64,000 bases of DNA, from positions 1-64,000 of the forward strand of contig CAKRRF010000010.1 of the NCBI GenBank assembly GCA_934394985.1, written 5' to 3'. Below, piece by piece: positions 44,203-55,100 of this stretch. The stretch comes from an uncultured Marvinbryantia sp. (GTDB taxonomy: Bacteria; Bacillota; Clostridia; Lachnospirales; Lachnospiraceae). Made by a program: the position numbers and the translations under genes. Position 1 is the first letter of the stretch, and each line of letters opens with the position of its first letter. The notes under the pieces were generated by a model. That model had not been told where the DNA came from. It searched no databases and was given only the letters and a program-made list of their open reading frames with translations.

Positions 44203-44984
44203 CCTTTTCTTTCCTCTTCCTGTTGTACCTCTACTAATATAACTGTGACATTATCTACTCCGCCATGCTCCAACGCCGTATTCAACAGTTCTTCTGCTGC
44301 TTCTTTTATCGGCTTTTCCTTCCTCAGAATCATCTCTATCTCTGCATCAGATACCATATCCGTCAGCCCGTCACTGCAAAGCAGATAACGATCTCCCTTT
44401 TCTATTTCCATATCTGTTTCCAGTTGCGGTTCAATCACCATGTCTTCTTCCTGAATTCCGAGATATTGCGTGATACAATGTTTCTGAGGATGATTGTGTG
44501 CTTCTTCTTTTGTGAGTAATCCCATCTTTATCATTCGCTGCACGATTGAATGGTCTTCTGACAATTGCTTCAATTTACATTCTCGTAATCGATACACTCT
44601 GCTGTCTCCAACATTTACTACCATCATTTTTTCATCCTCGATATAAATACCTGTAAAGGTTGTTCCCATAGAATGACCTTTGACTTTTATTTCTTCACAA
44701 ATTTGGTCATTTGCACTCTGTATAATGGAAAAGAAATCTATCTTCTTTTCTTTCTCATAATATTGAGCAACCGTATTTACAGCTATTAGTGATGCTCTTT
44801 CACCTTTTTCAGAGCCGCCCATTCCATCACAGACGACAGCTGTTAAAGAATCTTTCTCCCAACCATTTTTTTCAAAATTCTCTTTTTCCAATCTGCGCCA
44901 ATCGTTGTCTATGTAGCAATTATCTTCATTATTACCTCGTACTTTTCCTGGATCTGAATATACTGCATACTTCAAAATTGCCAT
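44199..44984 (-). CDS. PP2C-family Ser/Thr phosphatase
   Basis: A 261-residue metal-dependent phosphatase. PP2C motifs are clear: SDPGKVRGNNEDNCYI near residue 10, AVVCDGMGGSEKGERAS near 50, VNVGDSRVYRL near 122, SEDHSIV near 139, LLCSDGLTDMV near 203 and DNVTVILV at the end. It should remove phosphates from Ser/Thr sites put on by the four kinases at the other end of the locus. It is the first gene of the T7SS operon, and the hairpin repeat lies upstream. Start at 44984. Confidence 0.95.
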   Translation of the reverse strand: MAILKYAVYSDPGKVRGNNEDNCYIDNDWRRLEKENFEKNGWEKDSLTAVVCDGMGGSEKGERASLIAVNTVAQYYEKEKKIDFFSIIQSANDQICEEIKVKGHSMGTTFTGIYIEDEKMMVVNVGDSRVYRLRECKLKQLSEDHSIVQRMIKMGLLTKEEAHNHPQKHCITQYLGIQEEDMVIEPQLETDMEIEKGDRYLLCSDGLTDMVSDAEIEMILRKEKPIKEAAEELLNTALEHGGVDNVTVILVEVQQEEERKG

Positions 44985-45040
44985 GGTTCGTTCTCCACCT
45001 CTACCTCATCTCATTGTGGTTTATCTCTAAAAATTTTAGC

Positions 45041-45089
45041 ATAAAAAAAACGCAATTTTGTTCTATGACATAAACTGCGCTTTTTTTTT
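45041..45089 (-). repeat. Covarying hairpin repeat, copy 4
   Basis: AAAAAAACGCA / TGCGCTTTTTTTTT with loop ATTTTGTTCTATGACATAAAC. It separates the secreted-protein gene at 45107 from the T7SS operon, so it can end one transcript just before the next begins. Followed on the minus strand by TATGCTAAA. Confidence 0.8.
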
Positions 45090-45106
45090 ACATTATTTGT
45101 ACTCTA

Positions 45107-45715
45107 TTATTTTATGTACCTGCTTCGATTACTTCTTGTATTCTTTTTACATCTATATTTTACTATATTTTTTTCTCTGAAATATTTTGTTCGGTATTTC
45201 ATGGCTGTTTTCTGAGAACATTTTTTATGATTTACAGACCATCGAGTTTTTCCATGATTGTTGTCAGTCAATATATAACATTTTGTTCTCAGTTTTCCTT
45301 TTGACATTGTATAGAAAAACTCTTCCATACTGCCAGCTCCGGCCCAGAATCCACAGATTCCTTTTTGTGCCTTATTATACCGAATCGTTGAACCATAGAT
45401 CTGATTTGAAAAATAACCGGCATATTTCACTTTATTGTTTTTAATTGTATAGACATTATACCAATAACATGTTGCATCCTGTGCTACAATCAATTCTGGT
45501 GTACCTTTTTTGTCAATATTTAAAACTGTAAAATAGGGATAACTTCTTTCATTCCTTGCAAGGAAATTATTGTACAGGCTTTTCCATTTCGCTGATGCCG
45601 CCTGAGTTGTCATACTGCTGAACAATAATACAAATACCATCAGTAACAAGCCTAATATGGTTTTTCTGCTTTTTCTCACAGAATCTTTCTTTATCATATA
45701 TTTTCTTTTATCCAT
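45107..45715 (-). CDS. Small secreted protein, D-x-D-x-x-G-x-P-E-L family
   Basis: A 202-residue exported protein and the complete version of the fragment at 16813. The signal peptide ends MTTQAAS; then SLYNNFLARNERSYPYFTVL, the calcium-loop-like NIDKKGTPELIVAQD, and a basic C-end (KKNTRSNRSRYIK). About 80 percent or more of residues match the 16813 fragment by eye. It sits directly upstream of the T7SS operon. Start follows AGGAGAG. Function unknown. Confidence 0.82.
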   Translation of the reverse strand: MDKRKYMIKKDSVRKSRKTILGLLLMVFVLLFSSMTTQAASAKWKSLYNNFLARNERSYPYFTVLNIDKKGTPELIVAQDATCYWYNVYTIKNNKVKYAGYFSNQIYGSTIRYNKAQKGICGFWAGAGSMEEFFYTMSKGKLRTKCYILTDNNHGKTRWSVNHKKCSQKTAMKYRTKYFREKNIVKYRCKKNTRSNRSRYIK

Positions 45716-45820
45716 TATCTTTCTCTCCTACTTTTCAACTGAATACATTCTAACCCTGCTTAAATCTATATCAAGATCTTCCAATGGAATTAATAGACTT
45801 TCCCGTTCTCTCAATCCTGT

Positions 45821-46561
45821 CTATTGCAGACAGCTTGGATATCCTACATACGTATCTACTGTCAAACCAATATCTAATAATTCTCCATCTTTCTGTAACG
45901 GTATGCCATTCCAAAATACTCCATACAGATTCGGTCGTATACTGTCATATAAAACAACACTTATGGTATTTCTGTCATAATCATACTCATCACTTTCTGA
46001 ATCATAATAATCATTTTTGTAAACTCTTGCCGCTGAGTCTTCATTAAAAAAACCACTCCATAAGGTATCATTATCACAAATATCCTGGTAACTATTGCGG
46101 AAATAATATGCTAATATCTCTTTACAGTTTTCATACACTGCTGCTCCTTCTTCTGCTGGGCAATCTAACGAAATTGTCACACTACAGCCATCACTATAAT
46201 CTGTCTTTGATTTCTCATGCCACGCTGTATAAACGTTACCCTTCATATGCCAGTCCCCATTTTGTGATTCAAATCTTAAGATCTCACCATCTGCATAGCT
46301 GTTGCTATAATCAGTCCATCCGTAATTATCCAGCCAGGTTATCAAATCATCTTCATTATAAATTAGCTCATTATCCGATCTTGTATAATAATCATCTACA
46401 TGTTCCGGAAAACAGCTCACAAAATCCCCTAGTGTATAATAATTTACAACGTTATCTGATGCCAATGCTCTGACCTCAGATACAGACTGGCTTACAAGTA
46501 ATGCCATACTTACAGCTGTTCCCACTATTACTTTACATACTTTCATTACCTTGTACTTCAT
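45821..46561 (-). CDS. Secreted protein of unknown family
   Basis: A 246-residue protein with signal peptide (VCKVIVGTAVSMALLVSQSV, cleaved near VRA). The body is acidic and aromatic (YNEDDLITWLDNYGWTDYSN, then DGEILRFESQNGDWHMKG), with three cysteines. The family is not recognised. Its leader (ACCAGAAGGGAGAAGAGA) resembles that of the 19138 gene, hinting at a shared origin of the upstream regions. Hairpin repeat copy 5 lies 50 bases upstream. Confidence 0.7.
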   Translation of the reverse strand: MKYKVMKVCKVIVGTAVSMALLVSQSVSEVRALASDNVVNYYTLGDFVSCFPEHVDDYYTRSDNELIYNEDDLITWLDNYGWTDYSNSYADGEILRFESQNGDWHMKGNVYTAWHEKSKTDYSDGCSVTISLDCPAEEGAAVYENCKEILAYYFRNSYQDICDNDTLWSGFFNEDSAARVYKNDYYDSESDEYDYDRNTISVVLYDSIRPNLYGVFWNGIPLQKDGELLDIGLTVDTYVGYPSCLQ

Positions 46562-46611
46562 TCTCTTCTCCCTTCTGGTGTGTATCGTTTCTTCTTATGT
46601 TTTCATTCTAA

Positions 46612-46658
46612 CATAAAAAAAGTGCACTTTTGTTCCCCAACAAAAACTGCACTTTTTT
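46612..46658 (-). repeat. Covarying hairpin repeat, copy 5
   Basis: AAAAAAGTGCA / TGCACTTTTTT outer stem and a perfect TTTTGTT-CCCC-AACAAAA inner stem. Both sides changed together relative to copies 3 and 4, which is strong evidence for structure. Followed on the minus strand by TATGTTAGAATG. Confidence 0.85.
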
Positions 46659-46707
46659 CTTCATTTTCTGCGAATTTCAATCAATATCACAGGAGTCGGA
46701 AATGCGG

Positions 46708-46757
46708 TAAAAAAGCCCACCTACGAGCCATATAAGATTTACAGTTCGTAAGCGGGC
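46708..46757 (-). terminator. Terminator of the AAA/PD-(D/E)XK gene
   Basis: Stem GCCCGC-TACGA / TCGTA-GTGGGC on the minus strand, followed by TTTTTT, starting about eight bases after the stop codon. Confidence 0.75.
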
Positions 46758-46764
46758 ATGGATA

Positions 46765-48354
46765 TTAGTCCTTCTCGTATTTTTCAATCAGGCATTGATG
46801 TTCTTTACTGTCCTTGTCATAATTGATTCCAACGAGCAGAATGTCACCTGTATAGCTCAGAATGGACTCCGGATACCGCTTGTTTTTTATCTGTTGCAGA
46901 GCTGTTGCCGCATCTTTATTCCACTTTAATTCGACAACCATCGCTGGATAAAACGAGCCGTATTCGGGTTTTGGTATGAATACAAAATCTGCAAAGCCAT
47001 TTCCCGCAGGCATCTCACGAATTGGTTTAAAATAGTATTGCATTGCACTCAGGTAAGCGATTGAAAGAACGCTGCTTAACGAATTCTCATTGTTATATTG
47101 AATAGACGACGCATATTCCATATGGATTTTTTTTATTCTCTTTGCAACCGCATCTCCATCCATTGCCAGTGTACAATTGAGTAACTGTTCCGATTCCTGC
47201 TGAAACATAACAAGTTCATTCCACTTTTTTCTTTTAGTTGCTCGAGTGAGTTCTTGCCTGATTTCTTCATTCGGAACAAAAGCAGTCTTCCATTTTTGAT
47301 CATACCCAAGATAACCCAAATGAATCAAATAAGTGATAACGTCATCCTTATTTGCAAAGCTGGTTGTGTCATTTTGAAAAGATGTCACGTCAACAGGAAC
47401 CCGATCGCCAGAAAGCATCTCAATCATTGCACCCTTAAGCCCATCAAAGTCCATATTGATAAGTGGGACAATTGCCTCATAAGACGCTGTCCCTGACCAA
47501 TAGCTCTGGAAGTCACCATCAAACATCAAGTTCACTACCGCATTCGGGTTGTAAACGTGATATTTTCCAAGCTGATAGCCGTCATACCAACGCTTTACCT
47601 CCTCAAAGTCTTGCTCGTACCTCTCACACAGAGTGTGAACTTCATCTTCTGTAAAGCCAACATATGAAGCCAGTGGTCCTGCTTTCAGCATCGAATAGTC
47701 CTTAAAATTATTCAGTGCTGACTGTGTTTTTTCTTTTTTTATGGGAAGGATGCACGTCAGATAGGCCAATTGAATATACTTTGTTGGCTCTGTTCCTTTG
47801 AATATTCCTCTTAAGAAGTTAATGTAATCCTCCTGCGCCTTCGTATTGGCAGCTTCATCGCGAATAAGAACATCCCATTCATCAATAATGACGATGAATT
47901 TTTTTCCTGTCATGGCATTAATTTGCGATAAAGCCTCTGGCAAGGATTTTGTTTCCTCTGGGAATGCATCAGGATAGTACTCTTTAAGCTCTGCAATAGT
48001 CCTTTCAGAAATATAAGGAACTACATGTTCTGCTCCACCAGCCGGTTCCATGCACCATTGAATGTCAAGATGAATTACGTCATACTGATTTAAATGATTC
48101 TTATAATCCGCACTCTTGCTGATTTCCAAATCAGCGAACATCGATTCTGAATCGCAGCCCCTGCTGTAATAAGCCGTAAGCATATTTGCTGTAACAGATT
48201 TTCCAAATCTTCTTGGCCGACTGTTGCAAATATAGCCCTGTAGCGTATTTAAAACCCTGTTTGTATATTTTATAAGTCCGCTTTTATCTACATAAATTTC
48301 AGAATTCAAAGCAACCTGGAACGCAGAATTGTCTGGATTAACAAACATTCCCAT
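46765..48354 (-). CDS. AAA-ATPase-like protein with C-terminal PD-(D/E)XK nuclease domain
   Basis: A 529-residue cytoplasmic protein of the AAA-ATPase_like / PDDEXK_9 type. The P-loop is in SRPRRFGKSVTANML near residue 50, Walker B in FIVIIDEWD near 150. The C-terminal 100 residues hold the nuclease-like GNGFADFVFIPK and MVVELKWNKDA, the D and E-x-K of the PD-(D/E)XK fold. These proteins are widespread and multicopy in gut bacteria, perhaps mobile or defence-related; role unproven. The start at 48354 follows AAAGGAG. Composition is less AT-rich than its neighbours, suggesting separate acquisition. Confidence 0.9.
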   Translation of the reverse strand: MGMFVNPDNSAFQVALNSEIYVDKSGLIKYTNRVLNTLQGYICNSRPRRFGKSVTANMLTAYYSRGCDSESMFADLEISKSADYKNHLNQYDVIHLDIQWCMEPAGGAEHVVPYISERTIAELKEYYPDAFPEETKSLPEALSQINAMTGKKFIVIIDEWDVLIRDEAANTKAQEDYINFLRGIFKGTEPTKYIQLAYLTCILPIKKEKTQSALNNFKDYSMLKAGPLASYVGFTEDEVHTLCERYEQDFEEVKRWYDGYQLGKYHVYNPNAVVNLMFDGDFQSYWSGTASYEAIVPLINMDFDGLKGAMIEMLSGDRVPVDVTSFQNDTTSFANKDDVITYLIHLGYLGYDQKWKTAFVPNEEIRQELTRATKRKKWNELVMFQQESEQLLNCTLAMDGDAVAKRIKKIHMEYASSIQYNNENSLSSVLSIAYLSAMQYYFKPIREMPAGNGFADFVFIPKPEYGSFYPAMVVELKWNKDAATALQQIKNKRYPESILSYTGDILLVGINYDKDSKEHQCLIEKYEKD

Positions 48355-48526
48355 GTATATCACGCTCCTTTCTTGGGCGGCATGGTATACCATGTCTGTT
48401 TTCCTTTAATTTTACCATCTAACAGGACAAATAGCAAGTTGATACCCCGGTGCTACCGAAATCAATTTTGTTTTCTACAGTCTATGTTTAATGTTTTTAA
48501 TTTCCGCTATCACACTATCTTTTCAT

Positions 48527-48550
48527 AGGGGCAGACGCTCTCATCTGCCC
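48527..48550 (-). terminator. Hairpin after the small BspA-like gene
   Basis: Stem GGGCAGA / TCTGCCC with an eight-base loop. No T run, so a weak terminator or a structural element. Confidence 0.45.
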
Positions 48551-48562
48551 ACCATTTCTTAC

Positions 48563-49126
48563 TTAGCCGATGTCCATCTTTATCAGTCCATTGCAATTGT
48601 AAAATGCATTCTTTCCTATTCTCGTCACTGAATCTGGTATCTCGACTTCTTCAACATTTACACAGTCATAAAAAGCATAATCTCCTATTGTCGTTACACC
48701 TTCTATTATAATTTTCTGTATGTCCTGACGCATACTATACCACGGAACTTCCTTTTCATTATTCCATTGTGGCATTTCTGTATAACCGGTTATTGTTAAA
48801 ACACCTGCTTCATCCAGATTCCATGTTCCGCCTGCGATCTCCCCTTTCGTATACTTTGCTTCCTCATTCTCCTGATTTAATTCAGATTCTTCATCACAAT
48901 TTCTGCTTTCTTCAGCTAATTCCTCATCAATTACCAGCTCTTCATATTCTGTTTCTACTTCACTTTCCACTAATTCTGTGTCCTCTTCCATTTCCTGAAC
49001 AATATTTTGCTCCTCATCATTCAGTTCGATCACCGTATCCTCTTCTGCTGCCAGAATAGATACTTGTTGCAATCCCACCAGCAAAGCAAACGCAAAAACT
49101 ATTCCATAAATAAGTTTCTTTTTCAC
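48563..49126 (-). CDS. Small secreted BspA-like leucine-rich-repeat protein
   Basis: A 187-residue exported protein. Signal peptide (IYGIVFAFALLVGLQQVSIL) then a strongly acidic stretch of about 60 residues, then a short BspA-type LRR region (TTIGDYAFYDCVNVEEVEIP, SVTRIGKNAFYNCNGL). Only two or three repeats are present, so it may be a shortened relative of the big adhesin. It uses a GTG start after GGGAGG that overlaps the adhesin's stop region, so both are in one operon, 14 bases apart. Confidence 0.82.
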   Translation of the reverse strand: MKKKLIYGIVFAFALLVGLQQVSILAAEEDTVIELNDEEQNIVQEMEEDTELVESEVETEYEELVIDEELAEESRNCDEESELNQENEEAKYTKGEIAGGTWNLDEAGVLTITGYTEMPQWNNEKEVPWYSMRQDIQKIIIEGVTTIGDYAFYDCVNVEEVEIPDSVTRIGKNAFYNCNGLIKMDIG

Positions 49127-49140
49127 TGTATCTTTCCTCC

Positions 49141-52100
49141 CTATTTCTTCATTACAACTCTCTTAGCTTTGCTCCAGGCTGAATAATACTTTACCCTTCC
49201 GGCCTTTTTATAAGTACGAATTCTGACATAATATGTTTTTCCTTTTGTTAAGCCTGCTACTGTCACTTTTGTTGTCTTGAATTTATTTACTGTTTTTGTT
49301 TTTACACCTGACGCAAACCCTTTGTCAGTCGAATACTGTATCTGATAGCCTGTTACAGATGTATTTTTCTTCCATGTCACAGTTATTTTTTTCTTTGCAC
49401 CATTTTTAACTTTTGAAATACTTGTCCCTTTCGGTACAATTGTAACTGTAATTTTTCTTACTGAAGCAGTATAATTCGGCGTCTCCTCGGCAGATATCGT
49501 TATCTGGGCACTTCCCATATATTTTTTATCTACCGTAATTCTTCCATTTTGCGCTACCTTCACAGCCTTATTATTTGAAGAATAAACTAATTTTGCGCCT
49601 TCTCTCGCTTGTGCTCCTATCCAGAATTTCTGTGCTTTCACATTATAATTTCTGATAATATCCGTCGCCACAATTTCTCCAGGGGCTTTTCGTACAGTTA
49701 ATGTGAATGTTGCTGTTGATGCCCGATAATTTTGACTCTCATTCACATAAGCGGTTATCGTCACCGTTCCCGCATTATGAATGTGAATTGTTCCACTGCT
49801 TTGATCAACTGTGGCAATATTTCCATTGGATGAACTGAAACTTTGCATTCCATCAGAATTCGTTATTACCGTGTTCTGGAATATCTGATCTTCGAATGTT
49901 TTTTCTACCATGTCAAATGCAAATCTTGTCTGCGATACTGCCTTTTGAATTATGAAACCACCAGATACCGTTCCCTCGTAATTTCCGATTCCAGTCACAT
50001 TCCAGACTGCATTTCCGGCACTGATATTGTTTGATCCAGTCAGTTCGTAATCTTTTCCTTCCGTCAACTGATAAGCTCCGTCCTTGATAATAATAAACGG
50101 CAATTTTTCAGTTCCGTCATAAACTATTTCAGTTGTATTAGTAATAAAGAAACATCCTGAAATACTTCTTTTTCCTTTTTCACCAGTTTCTGGATTCCAT
50201 GGAATCCAATTGAGTGTACCTCCATAATTTTTTAGCATATCTAACGTCCACGTACTATCCCCTGTTGGGTAATAAACTGTGGCTGTTACATTTTGAAATA
50301 CATCATTTCCCATATCTGGCCTGTTTCCGTAAAAATATATTTCAGATAAGTTTTCGCAATCCGCAAATGCTCTATCTCCGATCCTGGTTATTGTGTCTTT
50401 GATATTCACATTATATAAATAGCTGCAATTGCGAAATGCCTCTGCTCCTATTTCTTTTTCCTGATCTGAAATTTCCTTTTTTATTTCGAAATCTACAGAT
50501 ACTGTACCTGTATAGTTTCCACCCCAAAGTGCTACAATCTGCACCGTTGCAGTTCCCGGATTTATATTATTTAGATAGTATACTGTATAGTCTTTTTCCG
50601 GTATAAGCGCTACTCCCTCATCTGTTACCGAAACATCTGGTCGTTTCTCTTTTCCATCATACGGAAATTCTGCTTCAGACAACTGTATATCACAGTTCTT
50701 AAGTTCTCTCATGGTATCTTGCTCTTGTTCAAGAACTGCCATTGATATTCTCAGCACTGCCTCTTTGTACAGGTTATTGCCAGATGCATGAATTTTAATA
50801 TTAGCTGCTCCAGGCGCCACAGCTGTTACAAGACCGTTTGAAGTTACCGTCAGTACATTGGTATTTTCTGATGTGAAATCTACTTTTCCTGTCTGTGAAG
50901 TTACACTTAATTGTATACTTTGTCCCTCAAAGATCCTGGCTGTTGCATTGTTCACTTCAATCTTCTGCTCTGCTTTTTCAACTTTTATTTTGATAATTTT
51001 GTGTGTTTCTTTATACTCTTCCGTTGCTGAAGCAGTTACTACAATTTGAGCTTCTCCAGTACCGCAAATAGAAACATTTCCATTCTGGTCTACAGACACT
51101 ATATTGGTATGATCCGATGCATAAGATAACTTGCCATCTCCTGTTTGAAGCCAGCTATCCAATGCGAACTCTGTATCTCCATATACCTTTTCATAGTATT
51201 CTGTGCCGCTGATTACTTGTGCCTGTTTCGGTGCAGTTGCAGAAATATCAGTTACTTTAAATCCCCATGCCACACCAGCCTTGTCTGATACCAGTTTAAT
51301 CCTTAATGTATTTCCCTGTACCTCAATTACCTTGCCTGCCAATTCTTTTCCTGTATACTTTCCAACCTCCGTTCCATTTCCATCATAGATATAAATAAAA
51401 TCAAAACCATCCTCTACTTCTGTTCTTTCATCAAAAGTAACTTTCATATTTTCATCTGTAGCAATGTCCTCACTTGTGTATACCCAACAGTCAGAACAAT
51501 TCACCATATAATTATGACTGCTTTCCAATTCTTCTACAGATGTCACCACATAAGCTGTATTGCTAACGGTTACTTTACAGGTTTGGCTCTTATTGCTTCC
51601 ATCTTTTGATTTAACCGTAATTGTCGCTGTTCCTTTTTTATGAGAAGCCACTTTTCCTGTCTGATCCACCGATGCTATATCACTATCTGATGAACTCCAC
51701 TCTACATCACGATTTGAAGCATTATCAGGATATACTTCCACCGTTAACTGATATGTTTCCAGTGCTTCCATTGTTACATTGTTTTTATTCAGCCAAATAT
51801 TTGTCACTGGCTGTTCAACTGTTACTTTACAACTTGTGCTTAAGGAGCCAACTATTACTTTAATAGTTGCCATACCTATACTTTTTGCAGTAATATTGCC
51901 ATTATCATCTACTGTCACAATATTGGTGTCTGAGCTCTTCCATGTTACTTCATCCGTAAAATCAGAAGGTTCGATTGTCAGTAAAAGCTTTTTGCTCTGT
52001 CCATTTAACAATGTTACCTGTTCTTCACTTAGTTTCACATTTGCTGCGTTTACTTCATTTGAAACAAACGATATTCCATTTTCCTTTGCAAATGTTTCTG

Positions 52101-55100
52101 CATATGTTCCAGACACACCATAAATTGTCATTTTACCCGGATAACTAAACGCTGTAGCATCTATTTGGGTTGTGGCTCTTGGAATGATAATTTTCTTAAA
52201 TACCACATCATTCTTAAATGCATTTTTTCCAATAGAGGCCACTCTGTATGGCAATACAAGTTCTTCCAACACATCACAATCTTCAAATGCCGATTCTGGT
52301 ATTCCTGTTATTCCAGTTCCTAATGTTACGTTTTTCAATGCATCGCAATCATAAAAGATCTGAGAACCTAACGATGTAACAGAATCTGGTATATGAATGT
52401 CTGTTAATGCATCACAATTTTCAAATGCATTGTTCTCTATTACTTTAATAGACTTTCCCCATTCAATTTCTTTCAATGATGTGCATCCTTTAAATGCATG
52501 GTTTACAATATTAATTACACTATCTGGCAAAGAAATTTTTTCTAAAGATGTACAATTCTGAAACATATACGATGTGATATTCTGTCTCGTATCATTTAAA
52601 GTTACATTTGTTAATGCTGTACAGCCACTGAACAAGTATGTTCCCAGTGCTTCTATCGAATTTGGAAAAACAACCTCCTTTAGATTTTGGCAATTGCAAA
52701 AGACACCTTCGCTAAGTTCTTTCATCCCATCTGGTATCACTATATTCTCAATCCCAGTACCAGCAAAACAATAATTATATAGTTTCTCTATCGTAGATGG
52801 CAAAGTTACAGATTTTAGATTTGTAAAATTTCTAAAACACCTGGATCCAATCCATGTCACACCCTCAGGAATCACAATATTGACACCTTTTCCACTTCCT
52901 ATCGCATCTCCAAACAGACAATCTGGTATAGCAGAAATACCTTTTTCAAATGTTACTTGTTCCAATGATATGCAATTATCAAATGGACACTGATAGTTTA
53001 ATCCATATGTATCAACTGTAGTCAAAGTCTTTGGAATATGAATTGCTTTTAATGATACACAATTTCTAAAAGCATAATTTCCAATAAATATTAACTGTTT
53101 TGGCAAATCTATATTTTCTATAGCTTTACATTCTCTAAATGCCGATGCTCCAATCGAAACAACACTATCTGGCATATTAACATTTTTCAGTTTTGTGCAT
53201 CCGGCAAATGCACGTTCTTTCACCTCAGTTACTGTATCCGGTATTTCAATCTGTTCCAGTTCTTCACATTCTCCAAATAATGCATATGGAACCTGCTTTA
53301 TTCCTTCTGTCCATTTAATACTTGTAATTCCTGATCCGCTAAACGGATACTGCCAATTCCATCCATATGTATCTATATCCGTTAATGTTTTTGGCACATT
53401 AATTTCTTTTAACATAATAGAATTAAGAAAAGCATAATTTCCTAAGGACTGCAAATTTTCCGAAAGATGTACATATGACAATTTTTTACAGTTTGCGAAA
53501 GCTCGTTGACCAATATTGGTTACCGTATCTGGAATAATGACACTTTCCAATCCTGTATTAGCAAATATGCTTCCCGGTATAGCTGTAATGCCTTCTTCAA
53601 AATCTATTTCTCTTAATGCATCACATCCTGAAAATGGATATCTCCAGTTCCAGCCATATGTATCTACCGATTGCAATTTAGCAGGCATGTTAATTTTTCT
53701 AAGATTTGTACAATTTCTAAATGCCCAATTTCCAATAGCAGTAACTGTTAATGGAAATTCAACAGATTCCAGAACTTCATTATAGGCAAATGAACCTGCT
53801 CCAATTCCAACAACCGTATACCCATCTACAGTCTCCGGAATATGTAAATTGGCTGCTTTTCCCTTATATCCTGTAATTGTTGCGTTATTATCGTCATCAA
53901 GACTGTACGTATATAATGCTACTTTGTTTCCATTTGCATCATACCCATATTCTCCGATACCATCTGTCCATCCACTGCCCCAGTATCGAGAATCTGTATT
54001 AGTGTAATATTTGAAGTCATTTCCTCTGGAACATGTTGCTACTTCTTTTCCATCCTCGTAATGGTGATATGCTCGTATTGGGCTGTTCGTTTCCGTAAAT
54101 ATCTGATATTTTACCTCATAGGTTTTTGTAATGAATGACCATTTTGCATTTTCTTTTTCTATCTTTACTCCACCTTCTGCATATATCCAAGCTGCAAAAG
54201 TTCTACATTCCTCCGGTTTGCCGTCCGTATAGTATTGTGCTTTCATCATGGCCTTTCCACCTGCAGTTGCGTAAGCATATCCTTTCACTGGCATTAACTT
54301 TCCCGTTACTCCCAGTCTAACCTTTACTCCCACTTTTGCAGATGCCTCTGCCACCAGACTAAATTGCTTTGCATTAAAGTTAAGAATCGGTCTGACCCCA
54401 CTAGCCTGCGAAACTGTAAATCCTACTACTGTATAAGACTCAGTATTTCCAGTGATGCTTCCACTAAGTTCAGCATCCAGGATTACATCCAAACCTCCAA
54501 TTCCAGGAATTGTCGCCGGTACAATTGTGATTTCTTCGCCATGATTTAACTGCGTACCGGTAAGTTTACCCGTAACTTTATAACTTGATTTCACATCTCC
54601 TGAAAACTTTAATGTTACTTCCGATGCAGTTAATTTATACTGAATCTGCGCATTTGTAATTTCTGTTTTATGTGAAAGACTGGCACTTGATGTCAGTTTT
54701 ATTTTATTTTCAACAGATATTTTCGTATTCTTTCCAACATTTATATTTCCACCCATTCTGGCATCATAAGGAACAGGTGCCTCTTCATATGTTGTTGTTA
54801 TTCCATCCGCTGGTTCAATAATTAATGCAGATGCGTCTAATATTCCCTGTGCATCCAGCTTATCGAAGGCTTCATCGTTATCAACGGCTTCAGTCTGTAT
54901 TGTTGTAATATTATCTGTTGTAACTACATCCCATGCTGTATAGACAACTGGTACACCATTCAACCAAACTGCAAATTTGTCTCCATTTTCTATTTTTTTA
55001 TCAATATCGTAAATGGTTAATTTTCCCTGTGCATCCACAGAGGCATTTAAATCATCTGCTAAAACCGTCACATCCGAAGCAAACTCATATGTATTATCAT

